The position numbers and the translations under genes were made by a program. Source: Nitrosomonas sp. (lineage in GTDB: Bacteria; Pseudomonadota; Gammaproteobacteria; Burkholderiales; Nitrosomonadaceae). From it: DNA of 64,000 nt. Below are positions 30,702 through 40,364 of the stretch, one piece after another (within the stretch, counting starts at the first letter, position 1; each line of letters starts with the position of its first letter). The stretch covers positions 90,246 through 154,245 of the forward strand of contig JAIETK010000022.1 of assembly GCA_019745325.1 (NCBI GenBank). Reading direction: 5' to 3'. The notes under the pieces were generated by a model that ran no database searches, had not been told where the DNA came from, and saw only the letters and a list, made by a program, of their open reading frames with translations.

Positions 30702-33700
30702 ATGGCTAAATTTTTTCTTGAAAGGCCGATTTTTGCCTCGGTATTGTCAATCATCATTGTGCTCGCCGGTTTGGCTGCGGTTGTGCAATTACCGGTTGAG
30801 CAGTATCCCCGCATCACCCCGCCTACGGTCATCGTAACCGCAACCTTTCCGGGTGCGAGTGCTGAAACCATGATTAAAACCGTAGCTGCACCCATCGAAG
30901 AAAAATTGAGCGCCATCGAAGGATTGCTGTACTTCAATTCCAGTGCGGATTCCAGCGGCCGGCTGACGATTACGGTTACCTTTGAAATCGGAACGGATGT
31001 CGACCGGGCTGTGTTTAATGTCAGTAACGAAGTCAATACCGCGTTGGCGCGCTTGCCCGATGAAGTCAGGCGGACCGGTATTACGGTGCAGAAGCGCTCC
31101 AATGATTTACTCCTGGTTTTTGCGTTGACTTCCAAGGAATCCAGCCATAACACCCTGTTTCTGAGCAACTTTATTACGATCAATTTGTTGGACGATTTAC
31201 GACGGGCCACAGGTGTGGGCGAAGCACGGATTTTCGGGGCGCAGGATTACGCCATGCGGATCTGGTTGCGGCCTGATCGCATGGCGCAACTGGGCATCAC
31301 CACCAGCGATATCGTGAACGCCATCCGTGCGCAAAATGCGCAGCAAGCGATTGGGAAAATCGGCCAGGAACCGGCGCTGGTTGATCAGCAACTGGTCTAT
31401 ACGGTAACTGCGAAAGGCCGGTTACTGGAACCGGAGCAATTCGAAGAGATCATCCTGCGCTCCGATGGCATGCGCGGTGTGTTGTATTTGAAGGATGTCG
31501 CGCGCATTGAACTCGGCGCGCAGGATTATGCAACGCGCACATTGCTGAACGGTCACCCCGGTCTTGGGATCGGAATTTTTCTGCGGTCCGGTGCCAATGC
31601 GCTGGAAACCGCAGCGGCTGTCAAAGCCAGAATGCAGGAACTGAAACAGTATTTTCCGGAGGGGGTGGAGTACGTCATTTCCTACGATACCAGTGTGTTT
31701 GTCAAAGCATCGATCTGGGAAGTCGTGAAGACCTTGGGAGAAGCTTTGTTGCTGGTGGTGCTGGTAGTCTATCTATTCTTGCAAAGCTGGCGGGCAACCC
31801 TCATTCCGGTCATCGCCATCCCGATCTCGTTGATCGGCACATTTGCCGGGTTGTGGTTGCTGGGATACTCCATTAATACGCTAACGCTTTTTGCCATGGT
31901 GCTGTCGATCGGCATCGTCGTCGACGATGCCATCGTGGTGCTGGAAAATATCGAACGTCTGATCTCGCAGGAAAAGCTATCACCCCTGGATGCCGCAATG
32001 AAAGCGATGCAGCAGGTTTCCAGCGCGGTGGTGGCGATGACCATGGTATTGGCAGCGGTTTTCGTACCGGTAGCTTTTTTGGGAGGCATTGCCGGGGAAC
32101 TGTACCAGCAATTCGCGGTAACGGTCGCTGTTGCCGGCGTGATTTCAGGTATCGTGGCGTTAACGTTGACACCGACTTTATGCGCGATGTTGTTGCGATC
32201 CACGCACCGGCAATCGGCTTTTTTTACCTGGTTTGACCGTCATTTCGAGCGGACGCGCCGGTTTTATGTCGGCATGGTCGGTCTGAGTCTGCGTCATTCG
32301 ATTAAAAGCGCGTTGCTATTCATGGCAGTGATTATGTGTGTATTCATTCTGGTGAGAAACATACCGGATAGTTTCGTGCCGCCGGAAGATCAAGGGTTTG
32401 TGCTCGGCGCGGTGATTTTGCCCGACGGCGCCGCGCTTGGCCGCACCATCCGAACCGCCGATGCCATTACGGCTGAAATGGCCAAGCTGTCCGGCGTTAC
32501 TTTCCAGTTTGCTGTCAACGGCTTGGATTTTATTGGCGGCGGCAACAAAACCAATGTGTCGACGATTTTCTTGCGGATGCAGGATTGGTCCGAGCGCACA
32601 ACGACAGCGGAAGACGTGGTAAAAAAAATGTCGGAAGTCGGCGCGCAGCAGCCGGATGGGATAGCCATTGCCTTTAACCCGCCGGCGATTCGCGGGCTTG
32701 GCAGTACCGGCGGGTTTGAATTTTTTGTGCAGAGCCGGACAAACTCCGATCCGGTGCAATTGGCGCGTGTGGTCGACGAATTGATGCAAACGCTGCGGCA
32801 AGAGCCCAAGCTGGCAACGGTCAATTCATTTCTGCGGACATCGGTGCCGCAATATTTCATTGAGGTCGATGATGCCAAGGCAATCGCGCAAGGCGTGTCG
32901 ATATCGGATATTTATGCAACGCTGCAAAGTACCATGGGTACCTTTTATGTGAATGATTTCAATCGCTCCGGACGAACTTACCGCGTGCAATTGCAAGCGG
33001 AAGCGCCATTTCGCATGACGGCGGAGGATCTCGGCAAAGTGTATGTGCGTTCCGAGTCGGGCGCAATGATCCCGCTATCGGCTTTAAGCACGGTGAAGCA
33101 CATTGTCGGCGCGGAACAACTGGAGCGGTTCAATGGTTTGTTAGCGGCTAAAGTGATGGGTAGCGGCGCGAAGGGGGTGAGTTCGGGGGAAGCGATTGCA
33201 CGGGTGGAAGAGGTCGCCGCCGGAACATTACCGGATGGTTATCAGATCGCTTGGACGGGGGCAGCTTTCCAGGAGAAAAAAATGGGATCGGCCGCGATTA
33301 TTGCGCTGAGTCTCGCGGTCGTGATGGTTTTCCTGATTTTAGCGGCGCAGTTTGAGACTTGGGCGCTGCCGCTGGCGGTCATCATGGCGATTCCTTTTGC
33401 GATGGCCGGCGCGTTGCTGGCGATTTTGCTGCGCGGCATGCCGAATGATATTTATTTTCAGATTGGTATGGTGACTTTGGTCGGATTGACCGCGAAGAAT
33501 GCGATATTGCTGGTCGAATTTGCCAATCAGAAAATGAAACAAGGCATGGCAGTCTCCCATGCCGCTTTGCAGTCGGCGCAACTGCGTTTCCGTCCTATCG
33601 TGATGACTTCGATGGCTTTCATACTGGGTGTCGTGCCGCTGGTACTGGCTACCGGCGCCGGTTCGGCAGCCCGGCAATCGATGGGAACCGGCGTTTTTGG

Positions 33701-33842
33701 CGGCATGATATTGGCCACGGCGGTCGCGACAATTTTTGTGCCATTATTTTTCTCTTGGTTTGTACGCAGGCAAAATCCCGGACAACCCGGGAGTAATAAT
33801 AAAGCCACGCAACAGCAACCAATCGCATCGATCGATCGATAG
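30702..33842 (+). CDS. RND-family multidrug efflux permease (HAE1/AcrB type)
   Basis: A 1046-residue inner-membrane proton antiporter with 12 transmembrane helices and two large periplasmic loops. The N-terminus FFLERPIFASVLSIII, the proton-relay pair in GIVVDDAIVVLEN (helix 4) and the relay Lys in GLTAKNAILLVEF (helix 10) are all intact, so the pump should be functional. The family exports hydrophobic drugs, bile-salt-like compounds or solvents. Normally a membrane fusion protein gene precedes it and often a TolC-type gene follows. Neither is adjacent here, so it must use partners encoded elsewhere. Confidence 0.95.
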   Translation: MAKFFLERPIFASVLSIIIVLAGLAAVVQLPVEQYPRITPPTVIVTATFPGASAETMIKTVAAPIEEKLSAIEGLLYFNSSADSSGRLTITVTFEIGTDVDRAVFNVSNEVNTALARLPDEVRRTGITVQKRSNDLLLVFALTSKESSHNTLFLSNFITINLLDDLRRATGVGEARIFGAQDYAMRIWLRPDRMAQLGITTSDIVNAIRAQNAQQAIGKIGQEPALVDQQLVYTVTAKGRLLEPEQFEEIILRSDGMRGVLYLKDVARIELGAQDYATRTLLNGHPGLGIGIFLRSGANALETAAAVKARMQELKQYFPEGVEYVISYDTSVFVKASIWEVVKTLGEALLLVVLVVYLFLQSWRATLIPVIAIPISLIGTFAGLWLLGYSINTLTLFAMVLSIGIVVDDAIVVLENIERLISQEKLSPLDAAMKAMQQVSSAVVAMTMVLAAVFVPVAFLGGIAGELYQQFAVTVAVAGVISGIVALTLTPTLCAMLLRSTHRQSAFFTWFDRHFERTRRFYVGMVGLSLRHSIKSALLFMAVIMCVFILVRNIPDSFVPPEDQGFVLGAVILPDGAALGRTIRTADAITAEMAKLSGVTFQFAVNGLDFIGGGNKTNVSTIFLRMQDWSERTTTAEDVVKKMSEVGAQQPDGIAIAFNPPAIRGLGSTGGFEFFVQSRTNSDPVQLARVVDELMQTLRQEPKLATVNSFLRTSVPQYFIEVDDAKAIAQGVSISDIYATLQSTMGTFYVNDFNRSGRTYRVQLQAEAPFRMTAEDLGKVYVRSESGAMIPLSALSTVKHIVGAEQLERFNGLLAAKVMGSGAKGVSSGEAIARVEEVAAGTLPDGYQIAWTGAAFQEKKMGSAAIIALSLAVVMVFLILAAQFETWALPLAVIMAIPFAMAGALLAILLRGMPNDIYFQIGMVTLVGLTAKNAILLVEFANQKMKQGMAVSHAALQSAQLRFRPIVMTSMAFILGVVPLVLATGAGSAARQSMGTGVFGGMILATAVATIFVPLFFSWFVRRQNPGQPGSNNKATQQQPIASIDR

Positions 33843-33932
33843 GCGAGGAATCTGCAGGATAAACCCGGCGGAATGCAATCCAATGAAAAGTGTTGCCGCG
33901 TGTAGACTGTGATTTCGGCTACAATCACAGGT

Positions 33933-35630
33933 ATGAATTTAAGTAAAACGAAAATATTGCAGCCCCTTCAGAAAAAAATCGGAAATACCAATATTATCCT
34001 GATCGGCATGATGGGCGCCGGCAAAACCACGATCGGCAAGGCGCTGGCCAGCTCTTTGAACAAAGAGTTCATTGATTCCGATCATGAGATTCAGAAGCGC
34101 ACCGGTGTAAAAATCCCGGTCATTTTTGAAATCGAAGGGGAAGCCGGATTCCGCAAGCGCGAATCGGAAGCGTTATTTGATTTGGCGCATAAAAGCAACG
34201 TTGTGCTGGCGACCGGCGGTGGAGCCATTCTGAGTCCGGACAACCGCCGGTTGTTACGGCGCAGCGGTATCGTTATCTATCTGCGGGCATCCGTCAATGA
34301 TTTATACCGGCGTACCCGGCATGACAAGAACCGGCCGTTGCTGCAGACCGATAACTTGTACGGCCGGTTGAGCGAACTTTATGGCCAGCGCGATTCTCTG
34401 TATCGCGAAACAGCGCATTTGATCATCGATAGCGGCAAGCAAGGCGTTCGTTTTCTGGTTCAAAAACTTATCAATCAATTAATCTCTGAAGACCTCGATC
34501 ACATTATGCACGGTAGTGACATGAACGCTATGCAAACCATTACGGTAGATTTTACATCTTCATCCGAGAAACGCAGTTATCCGATCCATGTCGGTCACGG
34601 GATTTTGCAGCAGGCCGATTTGATTGCATCTTGCTTGCCGCAAAAACGGGTGGCGATTGTCAGCAATACCACCGTTGCGCCATTGTATCTGGATCAATTG
34701 CGCGCAGCTCTGGAAGCCAAAGGAGTCGTTTCCCTTCCGATTATTCTTCCCGATGGAGAAGCCCATAAGAATTGGGAAACATTGAATTTGATTTATGACG
34801 CGCTGCTGACAAACCATTGCGAGCGCAAAACCGCTATTTTGGCGCTGGGTGGCGGCGTGGTCGGCGATTTGACTGGATTTGCCGCAGCCACTTATTTGCG
34901 CGGCGTGCCGTTCATCCAGATTCCAACCACGCTCTTGGCGCAAGTGGATTCTTCGGTCGGCGGTAAAACCGGCATCAATCATCCGTTGGGCAAAAATATG
35001 ATCGGTGCGTTTTATCAGCCGCGTTTGGTTTTAACCGATAGCGCAACGCTGAATACCCTGCCCGACCGGGAATTGCGTGCGGGAATCGCCGAGATTATTA
35101 AATATGGCCTGATTCGCGATCCGGCGTTTTTCGAATGGCTGGAACAAAATATGCATCGTTTGCTGGCGCGAGATCCGATGACGCTGAACGAAGCGATCCG
35201 GCGAAGCTGCGAGAACAAGGCTGAAATCGTGGCGTCCGATGAACAGGAAAAAGGTGTGCGGGCGTTATTGAATTTAGGCCATACCTTTGGTCACGCAATC
35301 GAAAATGGCATGGGATACGGTGTCTGGTTGCATGGCGAAGCGGTGGCGGCTGGAACCATACTGGCGGCGGAGCTGTCGCGCCGCATGAAACTGATTGGTG
35401 AAGCGGATGTGATTCGAATCCGCAGAATTTTTCTCCAGGCGGGTTTGCCGGTTGTCGCGCCCGCGATGCCCGTGGAAAAGTATCTGCAATTGATGACGCT
35501 GGATAAAAAGGTCGAATCCGGTAAAACACGATTTATCGTTCTGAATCGCATTGGAGAAGCGGTGATGCGCGCCGATGTTCCAGCCGATCTCCTCAACGAC
35601 ACGATTCTGGCTTGCATGCCGCATGAGTAA
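33933..35630 (+). CDS. aroKB: fused shikimate kinase / 3-dehydroquinate synthase (AroK-AroB)
   Basis: One open frame of 565 codons encodes two shikimate-pathway enzymes that are usually separate. Residues 1-190 are shikimate kinase: Walker [27 protein letters not shown], the ATGGGAIL strand and the lid Arg in KNRPLL. Residues from about 200 are 3-dehydroquinate synthase: [33 protein letters not shown], and the zinc-site region [11 protein letters not shown]. The linker contains Met codons (for example at 34521) but no ribosome site, so a fused product is likely, although internal initiation cannot be excluded. The ATG at 33933 gives a normal AroK N-terminus; an in-frame GTG at 33909 is an alternative. 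TACAAT six bases before the ATG could be a -10 box. Confidence 0.9.
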   Translation: MNLSKTKILQPLQKKIGNTNIILIGMMGAGKTTIGKALASSLNKEFIDSDHEIQKRTGVKIPVIFEIEGEAGFRKRESEALFDLAHKSNVVLATGGGAILSPDNRRLLRRSGIVIYLRASVNDLYRRTRHDKNRPLLQTDNLYGRLSELYGQRDSLYRETAHLIIDSGKQGVRFLVQKLINQLISEDLDHIMHGSDMNAMQTITVDFTSSSEKRSYPIHVGHGILQQADLIASCLPQKRVAIVSNTTVAPLYLDQLRAALEAKGVVSLPIILPDGEAHKNWETLNLIYDALLTNHCERKTAILALGGGVVGDLTGFAAATYLRGVPFIQIPTTLLAQVDSSVGGKTGINHPLGKNMIGAFYQPRLVLTDSATLNTLPDRELRAGIAEIIKYGLIRDPAFFEWLEQNMHRLLARDPMTLNEAIRRSCENKAEIVASDEQEKGVRALLNLGHTFGHAIENGMGYGVWLHGEAVAAGTILAAELSRRMKLIGEADVIRIRRIFLQAGLPVVAPAMPVEKYLQLMTLDKKVESGKTRFIVLNRIGEAVMRADVPADLLNDTILACMPHE

Positions 35631-36744
35631 GCTTGCCGGTTATGCAGTGTCCTGCGAGAATTCACGAGGGCGCGCGATTGATGAGGATCCGCCGGCCGGT
35701 CGCAGCGAATTTCAGCGGGACCGGGATCGCATCATTCATTCGGCGGCTTTCCGCCGCTTGGAATATAAAACCCAGGTGTTCGTGAATCATGAAGGCGATT
35801 TGTTTCGTACGCGTTTGACGCACAGCCTGGAAGTCGCGCAGATCGGGCGGTCGATTGCTCGAAACCTGGGATTGAACGAGGATTTGGTGGAAGCTATTAC
35901 CTTGGCGCACGATTTGGGACATACGCCATTCGGGCATGCCGGGCAAGACGCATTGAATGGCTGTATGCGGGACTATGGCGGTTTCGAGCACAATCTTCAA
36001 TCGCTGCGGGTTGTCGATGTCCTGGAAGAACGGTATGCAGCTTTCGATGGCCTTAATTTATGTTACGAGACCCGGGAAGGCATTCTCAAGCATGTGTCCA
36101 GAAAAAATGCACAGAAATTGGGAGCGTTGGGAGAGCGTTTCTTGCAACACAAAAGCCCTTCTTTGGAAGCGCAGCTCGCAAATTTTGCCGATGAGATCGC
36201 CTATAATAATCACGATGTCGACGACGGCTTACGGTCCGGCTTGATCAATTTGGCGCAATTGCAGGAAGTTTCGATTTTTTCCCGCCACCTCCAGCGCGTC
36301 AAGGCGATGCATCCGTCGCTTTCCGAACGGCGCATGGTTTATGAGACCGTGCGCAATATGATCAATACCTTGGTCACCGATCTGATACAGCAAAGCACGC
36401 ATAATATCCGCGAAGCGGGTATCCGTAATCTGGAAGACGTTCATGCGGCACCGCCGTTGATCGGTTTTAGCGCGCAAGTCAAACAGGAACAGCAAACATT
36501 AAAGAAATTCTTGTTTGATAATCTGTACCGGCATTTCCGGGTGATGCGCATGAATAACAAAGCGCGCCATACCATCGAGAAATTATTCACTGCATTTAGT
36601 TCGGAAATACGGTTGTTGCCATCGAAGTATCAGGAGAAATTCGACGCCGACGGGCAACAAGCCATCGCCGACTATATTGCCGGCATGACCGATCGCTATG
36701 CGATAAAAGAATATCAACGCTTATTCACGATTGCAGAGGATTGA
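35623..36744 (+). CDS. dgt: deoxyguanosinetriphosphate triphosphohydrolase-like protein
   Basis: A 373-residue HD-domain dNTPase of the dGTPase-like family. [27 protein letters not shown], the HD-domain ligands in TRLTHSLEV and [17 protein letters not shown], and [14 protein letters not shown] are characteristic. Members regulate dNTP pools. The ATG at 35623 overlaps the end of aroKB by eight bases and gives the standard start [10 protein letters not shown]; an upstream in-frame ATG at 35575 lies deeper inside aroKB. The tight overlap implies cotranscription and translational coupling with aroKB. Confidence 0.94.
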   Translation: MSKLAGYAVSCENSRGRAIDEDPPAGRSEFQRDRDRIIHSAAFRRLEYKTQVFVNHEGDLFRTRLTHSLEVAQIGRSIARNLGLNEDLVEAITLAHDLGHTPFGHAGQDALNGCMRDYGGFEHNLQSLRVVDVLEERYAAFDGLNLCYETREGILKHVSRKNAQKLGALGERFLQHKSPSLEAQLANFADEIAYNNHDVDDGLRSGLINLAQLQEVSIFSRHLQRVKAMHPSLSERRMVYETVRNMINTLVTDLIQQSTHNIREAGIRNLEDVHAAPPLIGFSAQVKQEQQTLKKFLFDNLYRHFRVMRMNNKARHTIEKLFTAFSSEIRLLPSKYQEKFDADGQQAIADYIAGMTDRYAIKEYQRLFTIAED

Positions 36745-36893
36745 CGGGTGCTATTGAAGCACTGGACGGTTCTTTGAACTATTTACATATCCGGTTTTTC
36801 TGAAATAGTGAAATGGTGTGCCTGAATTTTGATCGGATGGATTGAGAATATACGCGGTGGCCATTCGCTGGTAAAATTGCAGTCAAGGAAAGG

Positions 36894-36964
36894 TTAGGGA
36901 AGCGCTGATTAATCCGGTGAACGAAGTGATTCGTTCGTGCAGTCGGTTAATGAATGTTTCCTCA
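36894..36964. repeat. MITE-like dispersed repeat, copy 3 (internal deletion)
   Basis: A 71-bp shortened form of the same element. The left end TTAGGGAAGCGCTGATTAAT is almost identical to copy 2, and the right part retains CGAAGTGATTCGTTCGTGCAGTC and a decayed end. About 80 internal bases are missing, joined at a GAACGA sequence that is present in both flanking parts of the full copies. It lies between the dGTPase gene and hemE. Confidence 0.8.
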
Positions 36965-37016
36965 GGTATTTGCAAGATTGCAGCCTTTTATAACAACTAT
37001 AAGCATAGGCTTTGGA

Positions 37017-38090
37017 ATGACAACACTTAAAAACGACACATTGCTTCGCGCATTGCTGAAGCAGCCAATAGAATACACACCGGTTTGGTTGATGCGGCAG
37101 GCAGGAAGATATCTTGCGGAATATAATGAAACGCGTGCGCGGGCGGGGGATTTTCTGTCGCTCTGTAAAAATCCGGGATTTGCAACCGAAGTGACCATGC
37201 AACCCCTCGCGCGTTTTCCGCTGGATGCCGCGATACTGTTTTCCGATATTTTGACGATCCCGGATGCGATGGGATTGGGGTTGTATTTCTCCCAGGGCGA
37301 AGGTCCCATGTTCAAACATCCGTTGCGGGAAGAAGCGGAAATCCGGGCATTGAAGGTGCCCGATCCGGGAGCGGAGTTGCGCTACGTGATGGACGCCGTG
37401 TCGGAAATCAGAAAAGCTTTGGACAATCGTGTTCCGCTGATCGGTTTTTCCGGCAGTCCTTTCACGCTGGCTTGCTACATGGTGGAAGGCCGCGGCGGCA
37501 CCGAGTTCCGGGAAATCAAGACCATGCTGTATTCACGTCCGGAGCTGTTGCATCACATCCTGGACGTCAATGCGAAAGCGGTGACGGCTTATTTGAATGC
37601 GCAGATCGAATCGGGCGCGCAAGCCGTCATGATATTTGATACCTGGGGCGGCGTGCTGTCGCATGCAGCGTACCGGGAATTCTCCTTGCGCTATATCCGT
37701 CAGATTGTTGCCGGATTGAAGCGGGAGCAGGATGGTTCGCGCATACCCAGCATAGTTTTTACCAAAGGCGGCGGGTTGTGGCTGGAAGCGATTGCAGATA
37801 TCGGATGCGACGCCGTCGGGCTGGATTGGACCATCGATATCGGAGAAGCGCGCCGCCGTGTCGGTGATAAAGTGGCATTGCAGGGAAATCTCGATCCGTC
37901 CGTGCTGTTTGCCACGCCTGAAGTCATTGCCGCGGAGGTGGAAAAAATTCTGATGAGCTATGGTAATGGGAGCGGGCATGTCTTTAATCTCGGTCACGGT
38001 ATTTCGCAATTTACGCCACCGGAGAATGCCGCGGCGTTAGTCAATGCGGTACATACCTTGAGCCGCAGGTTCCATGCCGGAGGTGCTTAA
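37017..38090 (+). CDS. hemE: uroporphyrinogen decarboxylase
   Basis: A 357-residue heme-pathway enzyme that converts uroporphyrinogen III to coproporphyrinogen III in the cytoplasm. The N-terminal [22 protein letters not shown], the [15 protein letters not shown] block with the catalytic Asp, and [16 protein letters not shown] are diagnostic. I start at the ATG at 37017; an in-frame start at 36954 lies in the end of the repeat and would add 21 unrelated residues. Nitrosomonas needs large amounts of heme c for hydroxylamine oxidation, so an active heme pathway is expected. Confidence 0.96.
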   Translation: MTTLKNDTLLRALLKQPIEYTPVWLMRQAGRYLAEYNETRARAGDFLSLCKNPGFATEVTMQPLARFPLDAAILFSDILTIPDAMGLGLYFSQGEGPMFKHPLREEAEIRALKVPDPGAELRYVMDAVSEIRKALDNRVPLIGFSGSPFTLACYMVEGRGGTEFREIKTMLYSRPELLHHILDVNAKAVTAYLNAQIESGAQAVMIFDTWGGVLSHAAYREFSLRYIRQIVAGLKREQDGSRIPSIVFTKGGGLWLEAIADIGCDAVGLDWTIDIGEARRRVGDKVALQGNLDPSVLFATPEVIAAEVEKILMSYGNGSGHVFNLGHGISQFTPPENAAALVNAVHTLSRRFHAGGA

Positions 38091-38121
38091 CCACAACCAA
38101 TTGATAGTTGCAGGTAATCTT

Positions 38122-38811
38122 ATGCATATATTAATTATTGAAGATGATCTGGCGATTGCTGCCAATCTATATGACTTTCTGGAATCAAGGGGGCATACGG
38201 TCGATGCTGCAGTGAATGGTGTTGCTGGTCTCCATCTGGCGGTTACGCAACGGTTTGATGCAATTTTGCTCGACTTGGGTTTGCCTGGAATGAACGGCAT
38301 GACGCTATGCCGTAAACTCAGGCAGGAATCACAAATCGACACACCCATTTTGATGCTGACTGCGCGCGATACGCTCGAAGATAAGCTGGCGGGTTTTGAA
38401 CAGGGAGCCGACGATTATCTGATCAAGCCTTTTGCGTTGAAAGAAGTGGAAGCGCGTTTATTGGCATTGCATAAGCGGCATGCTGGAAAAGTAGCCAATC
38501 GCACGCTGGAGTTTGACAAGCTCTCTTTCGATCCGAAGACGCTGTCGATTCGCTTTGAGAACAAGAACGTCAAACTTCCTCCCAAGTGTATCCGCTTATT
38601 GGCCCTGATGATGAGCGAACCGGGCCGGGTTTTCAGCCGCGAGGAACTGGAACTGGAGGCCTGGGAAGATGTTCAAGAAACCAGTGACACACTGCGTAGC
38701 CATATGCACATACTGCGGCGGGCATTGACCAAAGCGGGCGGATACGATCCGATAGAAACCGTGCATGGTCTCGGTTATTGTTTGACATCGCGTGTTCAGA
38801 TTCCCGAATGA
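38122..38811 (+). CDS. OmpR/PhoB-family response regulator
   Basis: A 229-residue regulator with an N-terminal receiver domain (acidic pair EDD at 8-9, phospho-acceptor D51 in LLDLGLPG, Thr in LMLTARD and Lys in LIKPFAL) and a C-terminal winged-helix DNA-binding domain (VFSREELELEAW...SDTLRSHMHILRRAL...ETVHGLGYCL). The ATG at 38122 follows AGG by seven bases. The next gene, its sensor kinase, overlaps it by 20 bases, so the pair is coupled. The target is not known from sequence; the sbtA gene with tandem half-sites in front lies immediately downstream. Confidence 0.95.
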   Translation: MHILIIEDDLAIAANLYDFLESRGHTVDAAVNGVAGLHLAVTQRFDAILLDLGLPGMNGMTLCRKLRQESQIDTPILMLTARDTLEDKLAGFEQGADDYLIKPFALKEVEARLLALHKRHAGKVANRTLEFDKLSFDPKTLSIRFENKNVKLPPKCIRLLALMMSEPGRVFSREELELEAWEDVQETSDTLRSHMHILRRALTKAGGYDPIETVHGLGYCLTSRVQIPE

Positions 38812-40066
38812 AAATAGTCTGCGCTACCGGGTTGCCGTAGCGCTGACAACTTTTAGCGTTTTTATCGTTGGAACGCTTTGTATTATTCTTTACTTTGTCT
38901 CGGATAATATCGAGGAAGAACATATTGAGCAGGTGATCGAGATGGAAATGGATCATCTTGTTCAGCGCTATAAAAAGCACTCCGATTTTATCTACCAAGT
39001 CGGTTTGCATCTTAAAAGTTATGTTATTCATAACATCGATGACGAGCTGCAGATTCCAACTTATTTGCGCGGTTTGAATGCGGGATATCATCGGATTTAC
39101 TATGGGCTGGAAGATTTTCACGTATTGGTGCGCACCGACCAGGGAGTGAAATTTCTTGTTGCCTACCGGATTGCGTTGCATCAGCAACGGTTAAGTAAGT
39201 TAAGAGTGATTATCTTATTTTCCTGGTTTGCGGTGGTTGCCATCGCTTTTGTCGTCGGGTACTTACTCGCCGGTGTGCTGGTCAAGCAAGTAACGGATCT
39301 GGCGGATCGTGTCAGTTCACTGGCAACAGAGGGTGATCAAACAGGCTTATTGACGCAACCGGATATGGACGAGGAAGTTGCGCAATTGGCGCAAGCCTTG
39401 GATGATTACCAAATCCGCATTAAACGGATGTTGCAGCGCGAGCAAGAGTTTACCGCCAATATCAGCCACGAATTACGGACGCCGATTACTACCATTCTTA
39501 CCAGTTGCGAGTTGCTGGTTGCTTCTGTTGATATACCGGCGCGAGCGCAACACCGGATAAAAATGATCGAAAGCGCGGCGACGCGCATGGGCGAGCAATT
39601 GCAAGCCTTGCTGTTCTTGGCGCGGGAGCAAGCGCTGGGCGCGACCGAGCCGATTGCGATTGCTGAATGCGTTTTCGATGCAGTTGAGCCGATCTGTACC
39701 GAAATTTACCGCAAAGGACTGGATTTCGAAGTCAATATCGCACCGTCTGTGACGATAGTACTGAACCGCCAAGCCTTGCATACCGCTCTGATGAACTTGC
39801 TGCGCAACGCAGTACAGTACACCGAGAGTGGTTTTATTCGTGTCGATTACAATAATCGCCGCTTATCCGTTACCGACTCAGGTATCGGCATTGAACCGGC
39901 CTATCTGCCCTTACTGTATGAGCGTTTCTTTCGCGGCTCTGAGCAAGGCGAGGGCCTAGGAATCGGCTTGGCAATCGTCAAACGAATCTGCAATCACTAC
40001 GGTTGGCGTATCGAAGTCGACAGCACCCCGGGCAAGGGTACGACTTTTCACATTATTTTCCCTTAA
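38792..40066 (+). CDS. two-component sensor histidine kinase
   Basis: A 424-residue membrane kinase with a transmembrane helix near 13-36, a periplasmic sensor of about 100 residues, a second helix near 137-162, a HAMP-like linker, and the kinase core. The phosphorylated His is H226 in ISHELRTPI. N-box LLRNAVQYT, G1 DSGIGIE and G2 GLGIGLAIVK are intact. The start is a GTG inside the response regulator gene; an ATG at 38808 is out of frame. The periplasmic domain has no family I can name, so the signal is unknown. Confidence 0.94.
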   Translation: MFRFPNENSLRYRVAVALTTFSVFIVGTLCIILYFVSDNIEEEHIEQVIEMEMDHLVQRYKKHSDFIYQVGLHLKSYVIHNIDDELQIPTYLRGLNAGYHRIYYGLEDFHVLVRTDQGVKFLVAYRIALHQQRLSKLRVIILFSWFAVVAIAFVVGYLLAGVLVKQVTDLADRVSSLATEGDQTGLLTQPDMDEEVAQLAQALDDYQIRIKRMLQREQEFTANISHELRTPITTILTSCELLVASVDIPARAQHRIKMIESAATRMGEQLQALLFLAREQALGATEPIAIAECVFDAVEPICTEIYRKGLDFEVNIAPSVTIVLNRQALHTALMNLLRNAVQYTESGFIRVDYNNRRLSVTDSGIGIEPAYLPLLYERFFRGSEQGEGLGIGLAIVKRICNHYGWRIEVDSTPGKGTTFHIIFP

Positions 40067-40091
40067 TTTTTGAAGAAAGACACATCGTTCT

Positions 40092-40128
40092 CTTCACGAA
40101 TTCTTCACGTTTCCTGTGTTAACGTTTC
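40092..40128 (+). promoter_or_regulatory. candidate response-regulator binding site upstream of sbtA
   Basis: CTTCACG occurs at 40092-40098 and again at 40103-40109, an exact 11-bp period, which is the half-site spacing used by OmpR/PhoB-type regulators. A related sequence in the opposite orientation (CCGTGTGAAG, 40119-40128) follows. The site is between the histidine kinase gene and sbtA; a possible -10 (TATAAG, 40163-40168) lies downstream. Recognition by the adjacent regulator is inferred. Confidence 0.5.
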
Positions 40129-40223
40129 CGTGTGAAGGGTAATTCAGTCACGGGTTTCCAGGTATAAGACAGAGTGTTTTTCGTCGCCTGATTTAACTAG
40201 GTAGTCACGTCTCGTAGAATCTT

Positions 40224-40240
40224 GATTCAAGAATTGAATC
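40224..40240. promoter_or_regulatory. perfect palindrome in the sbtA leader
   Basis: GATTCAA-GAA-TTGAATC is a perfect 7-bp inverted repeat with a 3-base centre, directly before a terminator-like hairpin. It could be a protein operator or an RNA hairpin competing with the next one. Confidence 0.4.
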
Positions 40241-40241
40241 T

Positions 40242-40274
40242 CTCCCTCAATCAGAGGGGGGCGTTTTTCTTTTT
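40242..40274 (+). terminator. terminator-like hairpin upstream of sbtA
   Basis: CTCCCTC (40242-40248) pairs with GAGGGGG (from 40254) around AATCA, with one G-T pair, and is followed by GTTTTTCTTTTT. It may end the two-component transcript, or act as an attenuator if the sbtA promoter is upstream of it. Confidence 0.6.
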
Positions 40275-40364
40275 GCTTCGATTTCATCGAGACTCTGGAA
40301 GATACTGGAGTGAAAAATATTAATAAAACGGAATGGATATAACTATTAAAATAAGGAGTGTTGC

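Noticed and set aside
33922-33927. TACAAT as a promoter giving a leaderless aroKB transcript
   Set aside because: The hexamer is only six bases before the ATG and the nearest TTGCCG is at about 21 bases spacing. Too weak to annotate.
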